From: Streptomyces radicis
Lineage (GTDB): Bacteria > Actinomycetota > Actinomycetes > Streptomycetales > Streptomycetaceae
DNA: 49,601 nucleotides
Assembly (NCBI RefSeq): GCF_003626575.1
Contig: NZ_RBDY01000044.1
Location: 1-49,601, forward strand
Direction: 5' to 3'
This document shows, piece by piece, positions 1-7,434 of the stretch (positions within the stretch are counted from its first letter, which is position 1; each line of letters opens with the position of its first letter). The translations under genes and the position numbers were made by a program. The notes under the pieces were generated by a model. It did not search any database and was not told the DNA's origin. It was given only the letters and a program-made list of their open reading frames with translations.

Positions 1-919
1 CGAACCTGAACCACCCCGGATCCAGCCACGCCTCCCCCGCCGTCTCCTTCACCACCACCAGATACCGCAACGCGTCCTTCGCCGACCGGATCCCACCCGC
101 CGGCTTCACCCCCACACGCCGCCCAGACACCACCAAGAAATCACGCACCGCCTCCAACATCAGCAGGGTGTTGGGCAGGGTGGCGTTCACCGCGACCTTG
201 CCGGTGGACGTCTTGATGAAGTCGGCGCCCGCCAGCATCGCAAGCCACGACGCGCGCCGGATGGCGTCATACGTCGCCAACTCGCCGTTCTCCAGGATCA
301 CCTTCAGATGCGCGGACCCACACGCCTCCCGCACCGCCACGATCTCCTCGAAGACCTGGAGGTAGCGGCCCGAGAGGAACGCGCCCCGGTCGATCACCAT
401 GTCGACCTCGTCGGCGCCCGCCGCCACGGCCTCCCGGGTGTCCGCGAGCTTGACCGCGCGCGCCGCGCGCCCCGCCGGGAACGCCGTCGCCACCGACGCG
501 ACCGCGACGCCGCTGCCGTGCAGCGCCTCCTTGGCGACGGCGACCATGTCCGAGTAGACGCAGATCGCCGCGACCTCGGGCGCCGAGCGGTCCGACGGAT
601 CGGGGCGCATGCCCTTGGCGCACAACGACCGGACCTTCCCCGGCGTGTCCGCCCCCTCCAACGTCGTCAGATCGATCATCGAAATAGCCAGATCGATCGC
701 GAACGCCTTCGAAGACGTCTTGATCGAACGCGTCGCCAACCCCGCCGCCCGCGCCTCCAACCCCACCGCGTCCACACCCGGCAGACCATGGAGGAAACGG
801 CGCAGCGTGGCATCGGACGCGGTGACATCCGCAAGTGGCAGCGCGGGGGCGGCGGATGAGGACGCGGGCGTGGAAGCGGCGGAGGTGGCGGAGGAAGCGG
901 CGGAGGAAGCGGAAGACAT
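1..919 (-). CDS. deoC: Deoxyribose-phosphate aldolase, 3' end outside window
   Basis: Class I aldolase splitting 2-deoxyribose-5-phosphate into glyceraldehyde-3-phosphate and acetaldehyde in deoxynucleoside salvage. I translated the minus strand from the ATG at 919 and obtained 306 residues without a stop before the window edge. Residues 1-25 are an Ser/Ala-rich lead not seen in the short E. coli enzyme. The aldolase barrel follows: CVYSDMVAVAK near 120-130, EVDMVID with D173, the Schiff-base lysine in DFIKTSTG (K236), and the second lysine in GVKPAGGIR (K272). All catalytic residues are present, so the gene looks functional; only its C-terminus is missing. GGTGAG just before the ATG is a weak ribosome site. 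A 12-bp palindrome lies 20 bp upstream and recurs before pnp, the other nucleoside-salvage gene here. Confidence 0.96.
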   Translation of the reverse strand, partial: MSSASSAASSATSAASTPASSSAAPALPLADVTASDATLRRFLHGLPGVDAVGLEARAAGLATRSIKTSSKAFAIDLAISMIDLTTLEGADTPGKVRSLCAKGMRPDPSDRSAPEVAAICVYSDMVAVAKEALHGSGVAVASVATAFPAGRAARAVKLADTREAVAAGADEVDMVIDRGAFLSGRYLQVFEEIVAVREACGSAHLKVILENGELATYDAIRRASWLAMLAGADFIKTSTGKVAVNATLPNTLLMLEAVRDFLVVSGRRVGVKPAGGIRSAKDALRYLVVVKETAGEAWLDPGWFRF

Positions 920-938
920 GCTCACCACATCAGCATAT

Positions 939-950
939 CTACGCGCGTAG
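939..950. promoter_or_regulatory. Palindromic operator over the deoC promoter
   Basis: CTACGCGCGTAG is a perfect 12-bp palindrome. It sits just upstream of TATGCT (minus strand, 937-932), a good -10 candidate for deoC, so a bound protein would cover the -10/-35 spacer. The identical 12-mer occurs at 12596-12607, before pnp. Repression by a nucleoside-responsive regulator is inferred; no candidate regulator gene lies beside it. Confidence 0.6.
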
Positions 951-1041
951 GCGGGTGTCATCGGGTCCTCGCGAACTCCTGGCGCGGGCGGGGCAACCAA
1001 ATCGCGCTGGATGGTGGTCGGGAGGGTGAGGAGGTGCCCGG

Positions 1042-1551
1042 ATGAGGACTGAGGAAGTGGACACGTTCCACGGCTTCGTGCGCAGCCGCTGGGCCGGACT
1101 GGTGCGGACGGCCTATCTGCTCACGGGGGACCGGCACTTGGCGGAGGACGTGGCCCAGACCGCGCTGGCGAAGGCGTATCGGTCCTGGCCGCGCGTGATG
1201 CGCAGCGACAATCCGGACGCGTATGTGCGCCGGATCCTGGTCAGCTGCCACAGGGACCGGTTCCGCAAGCGCCGGGTTCCCGAGCATCTGATGGATGTGC
1301 CGCCGGAGGCGATAGCGGCACAGGACGACATGGCGCGGGCGGACGAGCGGGACCGGCTGGCCGCCGCGCTCGCCCGCCTGCCGATGCGCCAGCGTGCGGT
1401 GGTGGTCCTGCGGTATTGGGAGGACCTGTCCGAGGCCGAGGTGGCCCAGACCCTCGGCTGTTCGATCGGCACGGTCAAGAGCCAGGCGTCCAAGGCGCTG
1501 TCCAAGCTGCGCGCCACTCTCGGTCAGGGCCAGATCGCCACCGTTCCATGA
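1042..1551 (+). CDS. SigE-family ECF RNA polymerase sigma factor
   Basis: A 169-residue ECF sigma factor that would direct RNA polymerase to a small stress-type regulon. Region 2 spans about residues 8-75 (FVRSRWAGLVRTAYLLTGDRHLAEDVAQTALAKAY, then DNPDAYVRRILV). Region 4, about 105-160, carries the helix-turn-helix (LPMRQRAVVVLRYWEDLSEAEVAQTLGCSIGTVKSQASKAL). This matches the actinobacterial SigE-family subgroup in length and in region 4 wording. The ATG at 1042 has GAGGAGG 7 nt upstream. The next gene on the same strand encodes a membrane-anchored protein and may be its anti-sigma or accessory partner, which is inference from position. The name follows the family and does not imply orthology to S. 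coelicolor SigE. Confidence 0.93.
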   Translation: MRTEEVDTFHGFVRSRWAGLVRTAYLLTGDRHLAEDVAQTALAKAYRSWPRVMRSDNPDAYVRRILVSCHRDRFRKRRVPEHLMDVPPEAIAAQDDMARADERDRLAAALARLPMRQRAVVVLRYWEDLSEAEVAQTLGCSIGTVKSQASKALSKLRATLGQGQIATVP

Positions 1552-1658
1552 GCCCTCCTCGTCCGTCCGTCGCCACCACGCCACCACGCCACCGTGCCAC
1601 CGCCGCCCAAGACCGTTGCGCCCGAGACCGTTCCGAGACAGTGAGGATGTCAGACGTC

Positions 1659-2630
1659 ATGAGTGAGACCCCCCTGGAAGCGAAGCTCCGCGAGCTGCTG
1701 GCCGAGCGGGCGCGGGATGCCGCCCCGGCCGAGGCGCCGGTGGACACGATCGTCGACAGCGGGCGCCGGGCCAGGCGCCGGGGCCGTATCGCGCTGAGCG
1801 CCGGGGCCGCCGTGCTGGTGGCCGTCCCCGGCGCGGCCATAGCGGCCCAGGGTGAGTGGCTCGCCGACGGCGACACCGCCACGGCCGCCGCGCCCGCCGA
1901 GTCGGAGCAGGGGGCGGAGCAGGGGTCGGGGCCGGAGGAGGCGCCGCCGAGCGAGTCGCCCGCCGAGCCGTCGCCCGAGGTGCCCCAGGGGCCTTCGGAC
2001 CCCGAGCGGCAGCTGTTCGACGGCGTGACCCTCGAGCAGGCCACGGCATCGCTGGAGAGCTGCCTCGCCGAGTTCCCGCTCAGAGAGCCGCCCGTCTCCG
2101 CCCCCGGGGAGGGCTCGGGCGAGACGGAGTTCGTCGAGGGCGAGCCGCTGGACATGGACCTCTCGGAGCTCCGCATCGTGCTGGCCTGGGTCTCCCAGGG
2201 CGACGAGAACAGAGGACCGGAGCCCATGACCCAGGTCGTCGCGGTCACCGCCGTCCCGGACGAGGCCCCGCTCCAGCTGGTGTGCGCGGCCAGGGAGGAC
2301 GGCGCGGCGAACATGCAGTCGGGCTCCCCCGCCGAGCGCACCCAGCCGGTCGTCCCCGAGATCGGCGCGGGCCGCTATCAGGGCCCGCAGGTGGGGGAGT
2401 GGACCCTGCCGTTCCGCTGGGCCGACTTCGGCGTCGTCACCTCCGAGGTCGAGCGGGTCACCGTGACCTATGCGGGCGAGACGGAGGAGGCCGCGCTCGA
2501 CACCGGGTATTACGTCGCGGCGGGCATGGCGGAGCAGGAGGCCGAGGGCGCCCCGGTCGTCGTGGGCTATGACGCGGAGGGCGAGGTGGTCTATGACTCC
2601 CGGGAGGACGCGACCCACGGGCGCCGGTGA
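1659..2630 (+). CDS. Single-pass membrane protein downstream of the sigma factor
   Basis: About 323 residues. A short basic cytoplasmic segment (LEAKLRELLAERARDAAPAEAP...GRRARRRGR) is followed by one transmembrane helix (IALSAGAAVLVAVPGAAIAA) and an extracytoplasmic Glu/Pro/Ser-rich linker (AAAPAESEQGAEQGSGPEEAPPSE). A roughly 220-residue outer domain with no motif I recognise follows. The layout (cytoplasmic helix, one TM, linker, outer domain) is that of sigma-factor-linked anti-sigma or sensor proteins, but no zinc-binding HxxxCxxC is seen, so that role is inference from position. I chose ATG 1659 because GAGG lies 12 nt upstream; ATG 1647, in frame four codons earlier, has GAGG directly against it. 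A strong terminator follows the gene. Confidence 0.75.
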   Translation: MSETPLEAKLRELLAERARDAAPAEAPVDTIVDSGRRARRRGRIALSAGAAVLVAVPGAAIAAQGEWLADGDTATAAAPAESEQGAEQGSGPEEAPPSESPAEPSPEVPQGPSDPERQLFDGVTLEQATASLESCLAEFPLREPPVSAPGEGSGETEFVEGEPLDMDLSELRIVLAWVSQGDENRGPEPMTQVVAVTAVPDEAPLQLVCAAREDGAANMQSGSPAERTQPVVPEIGAGRYQGPQVGEWTLPFRWADFGVVTSEVERVTVTYAGETEEAALDTGYYVAAGMAEQEAEGAPVVVGYDAEGEVVYDSREDATHGRR

Positions 2631-2654
2631 GGCGACGGACCACCGTTCGGGGGG

Positions 2655-2689
2655 ACGGGCGGTGGCGCGGACTCCGCGCCACCGCCCGT
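2655..2689 (+). terminator. Perfect 16-bp hairpin terminator
   Basis: Arms 2655-2670 and 2674-2689 pair perfectly (16 bp, GC-rich) around the 3-nt loop ACT, 24 nt after the stop of the sigma-factor unit. There is no T tract, as is common for Streptomyces terminators. Confidence 0.75.
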
Positions 2690-2793
2690 GAGGCGGCGCG
2701 TCGACGACCACCCCATGCGGAGTGGCGCTCACGGACGGTAAAGGTCGTCGGGGGCGGCGCGTTCGGGTGGGTCGTTCCGGCAGAATCGGACCC

Positions 2794-3429
2794 ATGAGTG
2801 AGCGCGTGAAGTACGCCGACCGCATCTACCGCTCGGGCTCCGCCATCGTCGGGGGAGTCATGTTGCTCGGCCTCGCGGGCTGGCTTGGCGGGGACGCCAT
2901 CGTGCGGGGCGACGGCCGCGCCCCGGTGACGGCCATCGCGGCGCTGCTGTTCGTGGTCCCGTTGGTCACGGCGTTCACCTTCCGCCCCGCGGTGTTCGCG
3001 TCGGACGAGCGGCTCCGCGTGCGGAACCCTTTCCGGACGGTCACCCTCCCCTGGGCCACCGTCGACACGATCCGCGCCGGATACTCCACGGAGGTGCTGG
3101 CCGGGGACGCGAAGTACCAGCTCTGGGCGATCCCGGTCTCCCTCCGCGCCCGCTCCAAGGCCACCCGCCACAACGAGCGAGCGGCCTCCGGCAAGCCCCC
3201 GCGCGTCGGCCTGCTCGGCTTCGGCGGCGGCAGCATCGGCCCCCAGCCGGACGAGGGCCCCCGCACGGCCCCCGGCGACGTGGCCGTCGCGGAGCTGCGC
3301 GAGCTGGCCGAGCGCCACCACGACGAGGACTACGCCCAGGGCACGGTCACGGCCCGCTGGAGCTACGAGATCCTGGCCCCCCTGGCAGCGGGCGCGATCG
3401 CCCTGACGATCCTGTGGCTCACCGGCTGA
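2794..3429 (+). CDS. PH-domain membrane protein
   Basis: 211 residues. Two hydrophobic helices (SAIVGGVMLLGLAGWLGGDAIV, then VTAIAALLFVVPLVTAFTF) precede a bacterial PH-like domain (FASDERLRVRNPFRTVTLPWATVDTIRAGYSTEVLAGDAKYQLWAIPVSLR). A polar Arg/Gly-rich stretch follows, and a C-terminal helix (ILAPLAAGAIALTILWLTG) ends the protein. The 'LRVRNPFRTVTLPW' strand pattern is typical of bPH domains. I start at ATG 2794; the open frame continues upstream, but the homology-like part begins here. As I recall, a PH-domain gene follows deoC in many Streptomyces. The function of these proteins is unknown. The gene marks the left edge of conserved synteny; the next block looks accessory. Confidence 0.85.
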   Translation: MSERVKYADRIYRSGSAIVGGVMLLGLAGWLGGDAIVRGDGRAPVTAIAALLFVVPLVTAFTFRPAVFASDERLRVRNPFRTVTLPWATVDTIRAGYSTEVLAGDAKYQLWAIPVSLRARSKATRHNERAASGKPPRVGLLGFGGGSIGPQPDEGPRTAPGDVAVAELRELAERHHDEDYAQGTVTARWSYEILAPLAAGAIALTILWLTG

Positions 3430-3436
3430 GGCCTGC

Positions 3437-4291
3437 TCAGCGCGGCAGTCGCCTCATGAACGCCGGGGCCAGGGCGCGGACGCGGGCCTCGGAGATGTCG
3501 CCGGCGAGGGCCCCGACCGCCATCTCCACACCACGTGTGGCGGCGCCGCCGAACAGCGCGTGGAGCTTCTCCAAGCCCTGAGAAGTGACGTCGCCGACGC
3601 GCGGATCCGCCCGAAGGCCGACGAAGGCCGCGGCCACCTGACGCACGGGCGTGGCCATCATGATCCGCAGCACGTCGCCCGCGTCCTTGATGACGAGGCG
3701 GTCCGGACGCGTCGCGGCCTGCTCGACGCGCTCGCTGATCTTGAACGCCTTGGCGACGAGGAGCGCCGCTGGCCCCGCGACGTTCACCGTGATGCTGCGA
3801 CCGTCTCGGGGGTCGAGGCTGCCGACCGTCAGAGGGCTCCGGTCCACCGCGGCCGTTTCGAGCCCCTCGATCCAGCGGGCGGACATCACCCCGTGCGGAG
3901 GGACCTTGGCGCTGCGGCTGCCGTTCTTGGGCGAGAGCTGCCTCGGGACGAGCAGGTCCAGCTCCACGGGGATGGTCCGGTCGCCCAGGGCCTCGGGCCT
4001 TTGCCACAGCCCCGGTTGACTCTTGTTGATGAGCTGGAACCCCGCCGCTCGCAGGGCCGCGTCCAGGTGTGGGTGCTCGCCCAGCAGGAGTGGGTCGATG
4101 CTGAGATCGCCGTCGGTGGTGTAGGGGGCGGTGCTCATGACCGCGTCGGGGGTGCGCAGATGGACGGCCTGCGCACCGACGATGGTCAGGGCGGAGAGGT
4201 GCTCCTTCAACGCCTCCAGGCCGTCGAGGAGGACCTTCCGGGCGACCACGGTGAGCTCATCGCGGTCGACGCCTTCGGGTGCCTTTGCCAT
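3437..4291 (-). CDS. AbiEii-like nucleotidyltransferase (candidate toxin)
   Basis: 284 residues, second gene of a two-gene minus-strand unit and 38 bp after its partner. The N-terminal part has a nucleotidyltransferase-like signature: a glycine turn (LTIVGAQAVHLRT) followed by TTDGDLSID, resembling the hG-x(n)-DxD metal site of the MNT/AbiEii superfamily. The middle contains a lysine-bearing segment (AALLVAKAFKISERV) comparable to the conserved lysine of AbiEii-type enzymes. Known AbiEii toxins act as nucleotidyltransferases and are neutralised by AbiEi at the transcriptional level. That this is a toxin is inferred from fold, gene order and the promoter palindrome. It could instead be a housekeeping nucleotidyltransferase. 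Base composition looks somewhat less GC-extreme than the neighbouring core genes. Confidence 0.65.
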   Translation of the reverse strand: MAKAPEGVDRDELTVVARKVLLDGLEALKEHLSALTIVGAQAVHLRTPDAVMSTAPYTTDGDLSIDPLLLGEHPHLDAALRAAGFQLINKSQPGLWQRPEALGDRTIPVELDLLVPRQLSPKNGSRSAKVPPHGVMSARWIEGLETAAVDRSPLTVGSLDPRDGRSITVNVAGPAALLVAKAFKISERVEQAATRPDRLVIKDAGDVLRIMMATPVRQVAAAFVGLRADPRVGDVTSQGLEKLHALFGGAATRGVEMAVGALAGDISEARVRALAPAFMRRLPR

Positions 4292-4329
4292 AACAACTCA
4301 CATTCTGGGGAACGGTGCGGGACGTGGAC

Positions 4330-5454
4330 TCAGGGCAGGGGCTTCCGCTTCGCGATGGACCGAGCGCGCCACTCGTCCTCATGAGCCGCCATGTACTCCA
4401 GGACGGCCTCGCCCTCGGCGGGCATACGCCCGGGCCCCGAGAGGCAGTCCAGGACCAGCTGACTCAGGGCGACCTGCCGCAGGCCGTCGCCGTTGACCGC
4501 GGAGCGATCGAGGACGACCGGATCAGGAGGCCGCAGCAGGATGACATCGGCGTTCTCCGAGACCTCCAACAGGCCGAGATGCTCGGCGAGTTCGTCGATG
4601 TCCCGCCCGGGTCCCACCCAGAGCATGAGCTGGCCACCCGCCGACACCGGGGCGATGCGCCGAGCCGCGTAGGAGCCGGTCAGCGCGACGTCGTCGGATC
4701 GGGCCTGATCGCGTAGCCGCCCGAGCGTGAAGGGCACACCATTGGCGGCCAGCGTGCCCACGTGCTCGCCGCGCCTCAGCAGAACGTCGTGAGCGGCGCG
4801 GGCGCGCAGCAGCTCCGGCCAGTCGACGTCGGTGATGTCGCGCCCTTTCCTGCGGACCAGCAGCTGGTCCGTGAGCACATCAAGCAGCCGGGAGACATAG
4901 GGGAGGCTCAGCCCCGTGTGGTGGCTGAGATCCAGCGCGCGATAGGGCGGTCGGACATCGGCGAGGATGCGGACCAGGCGGCTGGCCTTCGCACCGGCGA
5001 GCGTGGTCCTGGTGCGTTCCGGCGCCGGGCCGCGCGGAGGCCGGGTCGCACCGTCGGTGCGGATCACGATGGCGGGGTGGGAGACCTCGAGGGAGACGTT
5101 GCCGGTCAGGTCCAGATAGCCGATGCCGTGCCGCCGCAGCGCGGAACGGGCGCTCGGCGAGAGCCAGGGCGTCATGAGGACCGGGGTCGTCCCAGGGTAG
5201 ACCCGCAGGAGCAGGGCCATCGTGGGCGCCAACCGCTCCTCCACGGCGCGGGGTGTCAGGGACGACTTGAGGTTCACGAGCAGCCGCGCTGCTGACGTGT
5301 CACCCTGGGCCCTCACCTCGACCATGGCATCGACGGCGCGAAGGCCCTCGTCCTCGGGGAGCGGCGTGATCGCCCAGCCGGGCCCGAGCAGATCGGCCAG
5401 CGCTTTCAACCCCTGCTCGAGCAGGTCATCGGATGATGGTGCACCGTCGACCAC
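4330..5454 (-). CDS. AbiEi-like regulator with nuclease-fold N-terminus and HTH
   Basis: About 374 residues. Residues 30-140 resemble a restriction-endonuclease-like module (LLVNLKSSLTPRAVEERL, VYPGTTPVLMTPWLSPSARSALRRHGIGYLDLTGNVSLEV). The 'GIGYLDLTGN' wording is seen in proteins annotated as AbiEi-family antitoxins. A winged helix-turn-helix follows (RLVRILADVRPPYRALDLSHHTGLSLPYVSRLLDVLTDQLLVRRK), then a C-terminal domain of about 170 residues. Gene order (regulator first, nucleotidyltransferase second) fits a type IV AbiE-like toxin-antitoxin or phage-defence unit. I start at GTG 5454, which has AGAGGGG 7 nt upstream; GTG 5460 in the same frame overlaps that site. An 11-bp perfect inverted repeat lies 53 bp upstream and is a likely autoregulatory operator. 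Confidence 0.65.
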   Translation of the reverse strand: MVDGAPSSDDLLEQGLKALADLLGPGWAITPLPEDEGLRAVDAMVEVRAQGDTSAARLLVNLKSSLTPRAVEERLAPTMALLLRVYPGTTPVLMTPWLSPSARSALRRHGIGYLDLTGNVSLEVSHPAIVIRTDGATRPPRGPAPERTRTTLAGAKASRLVRILADVRPPYRALDLSHHTGLSLPYVSRLLDVLTDQLLVRRKGRDITDVDWPELLRARAAHDVLLRRGEHVGTLAANGVPFTLGRLRDQARSDDVALTGSYAARRIAPVSAGGQLMLWVGPGRDIDELAEHLGLLEVSENADVILLRPPDPVVLDRSAVNGDGLRQVALSQLVLDCLSGPGRMPAEGEAVLEYMAAHEDEWRARSIAKRKPLP

Positions 5455-5495
5455 GTTCACACCCCTCTGCCTGAGTCCGGGTCCGGCCCTCCGAG

Positions 5496-5540
5496 AACTT
5501 TACTGGAATCACCACTTTACTCAACCAGGAAAGTGGTGAT
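5496..5540. promoter_or_regulatory. Inverted-repeat operator before the AbiE-like pair
   Basis: ATCACCACTTT (5508-5518) and AAAGTGGTGAT (5530-5540) form a perfect 11-bp inverted repeat with an 11-nt spacer, about one helical turn between half-site ends. ACTTTACT also occurs as a direct repeat at 5497-5504 and 5514-5521. AbiEi proteins are known to bind inverted repeats in their own promoters, so this is the likely autoregulatory site. The AT-richness contrasts sharply with the surrounding DNA. Confidence 0.65.
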
Positions 5541-5567
5541 CAGGGGAAAATTTGCCTGGCTACTGTT

Positions 5568-5768
5568 GTGCCTCATCCGGTGAACCCGCGGTCCGAGGCA
5601 CGTGGCGCACGGGCTGTCCGCTCTGGCAGCATGGCCGTGGAGCGTTGTCCGCTTGGGGGTTCGGTCGGTGGGCTCGTGCCCGTGTGCGCCCCGCCGCTCG
5701 ACGCGGCGGTCGACGCCGGGGAGATCCGTTCCGGCGTGGACGCCTACGCGCTCGCGCGCGCGGCGTAG
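5568..5768 (+). pseudogene. Remnant of a TetR regulator C-terminus
   Basis: The open frame ends with PPLDAAVDAGEIRSGVDAYALARAA (split here as PPLDAAVDAGEIR and SGVDAYALARAA), closely resembling the ligand-domain tail of TetR regulators ('LLDRAVAAGEIRPDVDAYDLLRA'). No TetR DNA-binding domain lies upstream, and the first 40 codons are unlike any family. I read it as a decayed fragment. With the operator to its left it fills the 420-bp gap before the HxlR gene. Confidence 0.45.
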
Positions 5769-5875
5769 GGAGCGTCGGCGCCGACCACGACCCCCGCTAC
5801 GACGCGCGACGCCCGGTCGAGCTGCCGATCGCGGGGCCGCGACGATCGCCCGAGGACCGAGGAGAGGCGGCGAAC

Positions 5876-6265
5876 GTGCGACGTGTTCCCGGGCCCTGCG
5901 CGCGGTGGGGCGATCAGGACGCGGACTTCATCCGCGAGGTTCTCGACATGGTTGGCGACAAGTGGAGCGTGCTGATCATCGGCACCCTCGCCGAAGGCCC
6001 GATCCGTTACTCCGATCTCACGGCCGCGATCCCGGGTATCTCCCAGCGGATGCTGACCCTCACCCTGAAGCACCTCCGGCGCAGCGGGCTCGTGACCCGC
6101 ACCGCCTACGCGGAGGTTCCGCCCCGCGTCGAGTACGCCCTGCCCCCCCTCGGCGCGTCGCTCCTCGACACGGTCCTGGCCCTGGCCGCGTGGTCGGCCG
6201 ACCACCAGGCGGAGATCCGCCACCACCAGGCGACATTCGACGCGACGACGGCACGGAACGACTGA
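5876..6265 (+). CDS. HxlR-family winged-helix regulator
   Basis: 129 residues, the usual size of the family. The single winged helix is complete: FIREVLDMVGDKWSVLIIGTLAEGPIRYSDLTAAIPGISQRMLTLTLKHLRRSGLVTR, then the wing (TAYAEVPPRVEYALPPLGASLL) and a C-terminal dimer helix. It keeps the KWS motif and the 'ISQRML' recognition helix. A much longer open frame runs in from 5552, but GTG 5876 has GGAGAGG 8 nt upstream and gives the family-typical N-terminus, with CARW just before the helices. HxlR proteins usually control a neighbouring oxidoreductase or respond to aldehydes or quinones. The only nearby oxidoreductase is the Old Yellow Enzyme gene at 7435, which already has its own MerR partner, so the target is unclear. 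Confidence 0.88.
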   Translation: MRRVPGPCARWGDQDADFIREVLDMVGDKWSVLIIGTLAEGPIRYSDLTAAIPGISQRMLTLTLKHLRRSGLVTRTAYAEVPPRVEYALPPLGASLLDTVLALAAWSADHQAEIRHHQATFDATTARND

Positions 6266-6305
6266 ACGGCCCACCGGGCATATATGGCGCGGGTACCATA
6301 ACCAT

Positions 6306-6545
6306 ATGGCTCTCAAGAAGACGACCGTCATGGTCGACGAGAACGACCTCGCCCTGGTCAAGGAGGCCGCGGCGAGGGAAGGGCGGCCCGAGTCGGAGTA
6401 CTTCCGTGAGGCGTTCCACCTCGTGGCCCTCCGCACCCGGCGCTGGGACGAGGACTGGGACATCCCCGAGCTCGACTTCGGCCGTCCGGTCACCGCCGAG
6501 GAGATCGATCGGGCCGTGGGGGACGGCGTGGCGGGCGCGGAGTGA
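6306..6545 (+). CDS. vapB: Ribbon-helix-helix antitoxin (VapB-type)
   Basis: 79 residues. The N-terminal ribbon-helix-helix is clear: MALKKTTVMVDENDLALVKEAAAREGRPESEYFREAFHLV, with the beta strand in KKTTVMV and two helices. The acidic tail (WDEDWDIPELDFGRPVTAEEIDRAV) would wrap the PIN toxin. No Shine-Dalgarno lies before ATG 6306. TACCAT at 6294-6299 is 6 nt upstream, so the mRNA may be leaderless. TATGG/CCATA (6283-6287/6296-6300) and the palindrome CCATATGG (6302-6309) around the start are plausible sites for autoregulation by the RHH domain. It overlaps vapC by 4 bp (GTGA). Confidence 0.88.
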   Translation: MALKKTTVMVDENDLALVKEAAAREGRPESEYFREAFHLVALRTRRWDEDWDIPELDFGRPVTAEEIDRAVGDGVAGAE

Positions 6546-6976
6546 TCGTCATCGGGGACACCTCCGGTCTGGTCGCCGCCCTCAACACCTCGGACCCGGA
6601 GCACAAGACCGCGCGCACGGCCCTGCGCGACGCCGCGCTCACCGTCGTCTCGCCCCTGGTGATCCTGGAGATCGAGCACATCACCACCCGCACCATCGAC
6701 CGCCGCGCGGCGCACGCGGTCAACGACTGGCTCATGGGGCAGGAGCGCACCGGGCGCGTGGCCGTTCCGGAGGTGTCGGCGGGCACCCTGCGCAGGGCGC
6801 GCGCCGTCCAGAACCGCTACGCGGCGCTACGGCTCGACCTGACGGACGCGGTGAACGTCGTCCTGGCCGAGCAGTACGACACCGAGACGGTGCTGACCCT
6901 CGACCGCCGCGACTTCAGGGCCGTCACCCCCCTCACCGGCCGCCACGCCTTCCGGCTCCTGCCCGACGACCTGTGA
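6542..6976 (+). CDS. vapC: PIN-domain ribonuclease toxin (VapC-type)
   Basis: 144 residues, the standard length for a PIN toxin. The acidic metal-binding set is intact: D6 in GDTSGL, E43 in LVILEIEH, D102 in LTDAVN, and D121/D124 in LTLDRRDF. Family members cleave tRNA or rRNA in a Mg-dependent manner when the antitoxin is degraded. The GTG start at 6542 overlaps the vapB stop in GTGA, giving translational coupling. No catalytic residue is missing, so the pair appears functional. A truncated methyltransferase on the opposite strand overlaps the vapC 3' end, which suggests vapBC arrived beside or within an older gene. Confidence 0.9.
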   Translation: MIVIGDTSGLVAALNTSDPEHKTARTALRDAALTVVSPLVILEIEHITTRTIDRRAAHAVNDWLMGQERTGRVAVPEVSAGTLRRARAVQNRYAALRLDLTDAVNVVLAEQYDTETVLTLDRRDFRAVTPLTGRHAFRLLPDDL

Positions 6977-7369
6977 CACGCGCCGTCGCCCCTCATGCGC
7001 GGCGGAGGAGGGCAGCAGGAGCGCGCACACGGCGCCGTCGAACGTGGCGTCCTCGGCGAAGCCGAGCGGCGCGTTCAGGTCGTGCGGCCGCAACTCGGCC
7101 CGGGCGCCCAGGTGTTCGGCCACGCGTTCGCGCGCGTGGCCGAGCAGCGTCGCGCTGCCGTCGACGCCTGTGACGCGCGCGCCGCGTTCCAGCAGGTCGG
7201 CCAGGTAGTGACCGGCGCCGCACCCGACGTCGAGGAGCCGCAGTCCCGCGACGTCGCCGACGAGGTCGAGCAGGGCGGGCCGGTCGGTGAAGGCGTTGTA
7301 GGGGCTGCTGCCGGCGATCCTGGCGAAGTGGTCGCCGAGTCGGCCGTGGTAAGCGTTCCGCGGGGGCAT
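6827..7369 (-). pseudogene. Truncated class I SAM methyltransferase
   Basis: From ATG 7369 the minus strand encodes a good methyltransferase N-terminus: MPPRNAYHGRLGDHFARIAG, then LLDLVGDVAGLRLLDVGCGAGHYLADLL (motif I, DVGCGAGHY), GARVTGVDGSATLL (motif II) and DGAVCALLL (motif IV region). After about residue 118 the expected core strands and C-terminus are absent. The frame instead reads SSAAHEGRRRVSQVVGQEPEG, which is simply antisense of vapC down to 6827. Break point about 7005-7010. A fold cut after motif IV is unlikely to be active. Confidence 0.75.
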
Positions 7370-7434
7370 CCGGCCAGCATCCGGCGTTCGCCCGCCGACG
7401 GCCAGCCGTTTCTCCGGCCGTCGGCGGGGGCCGG

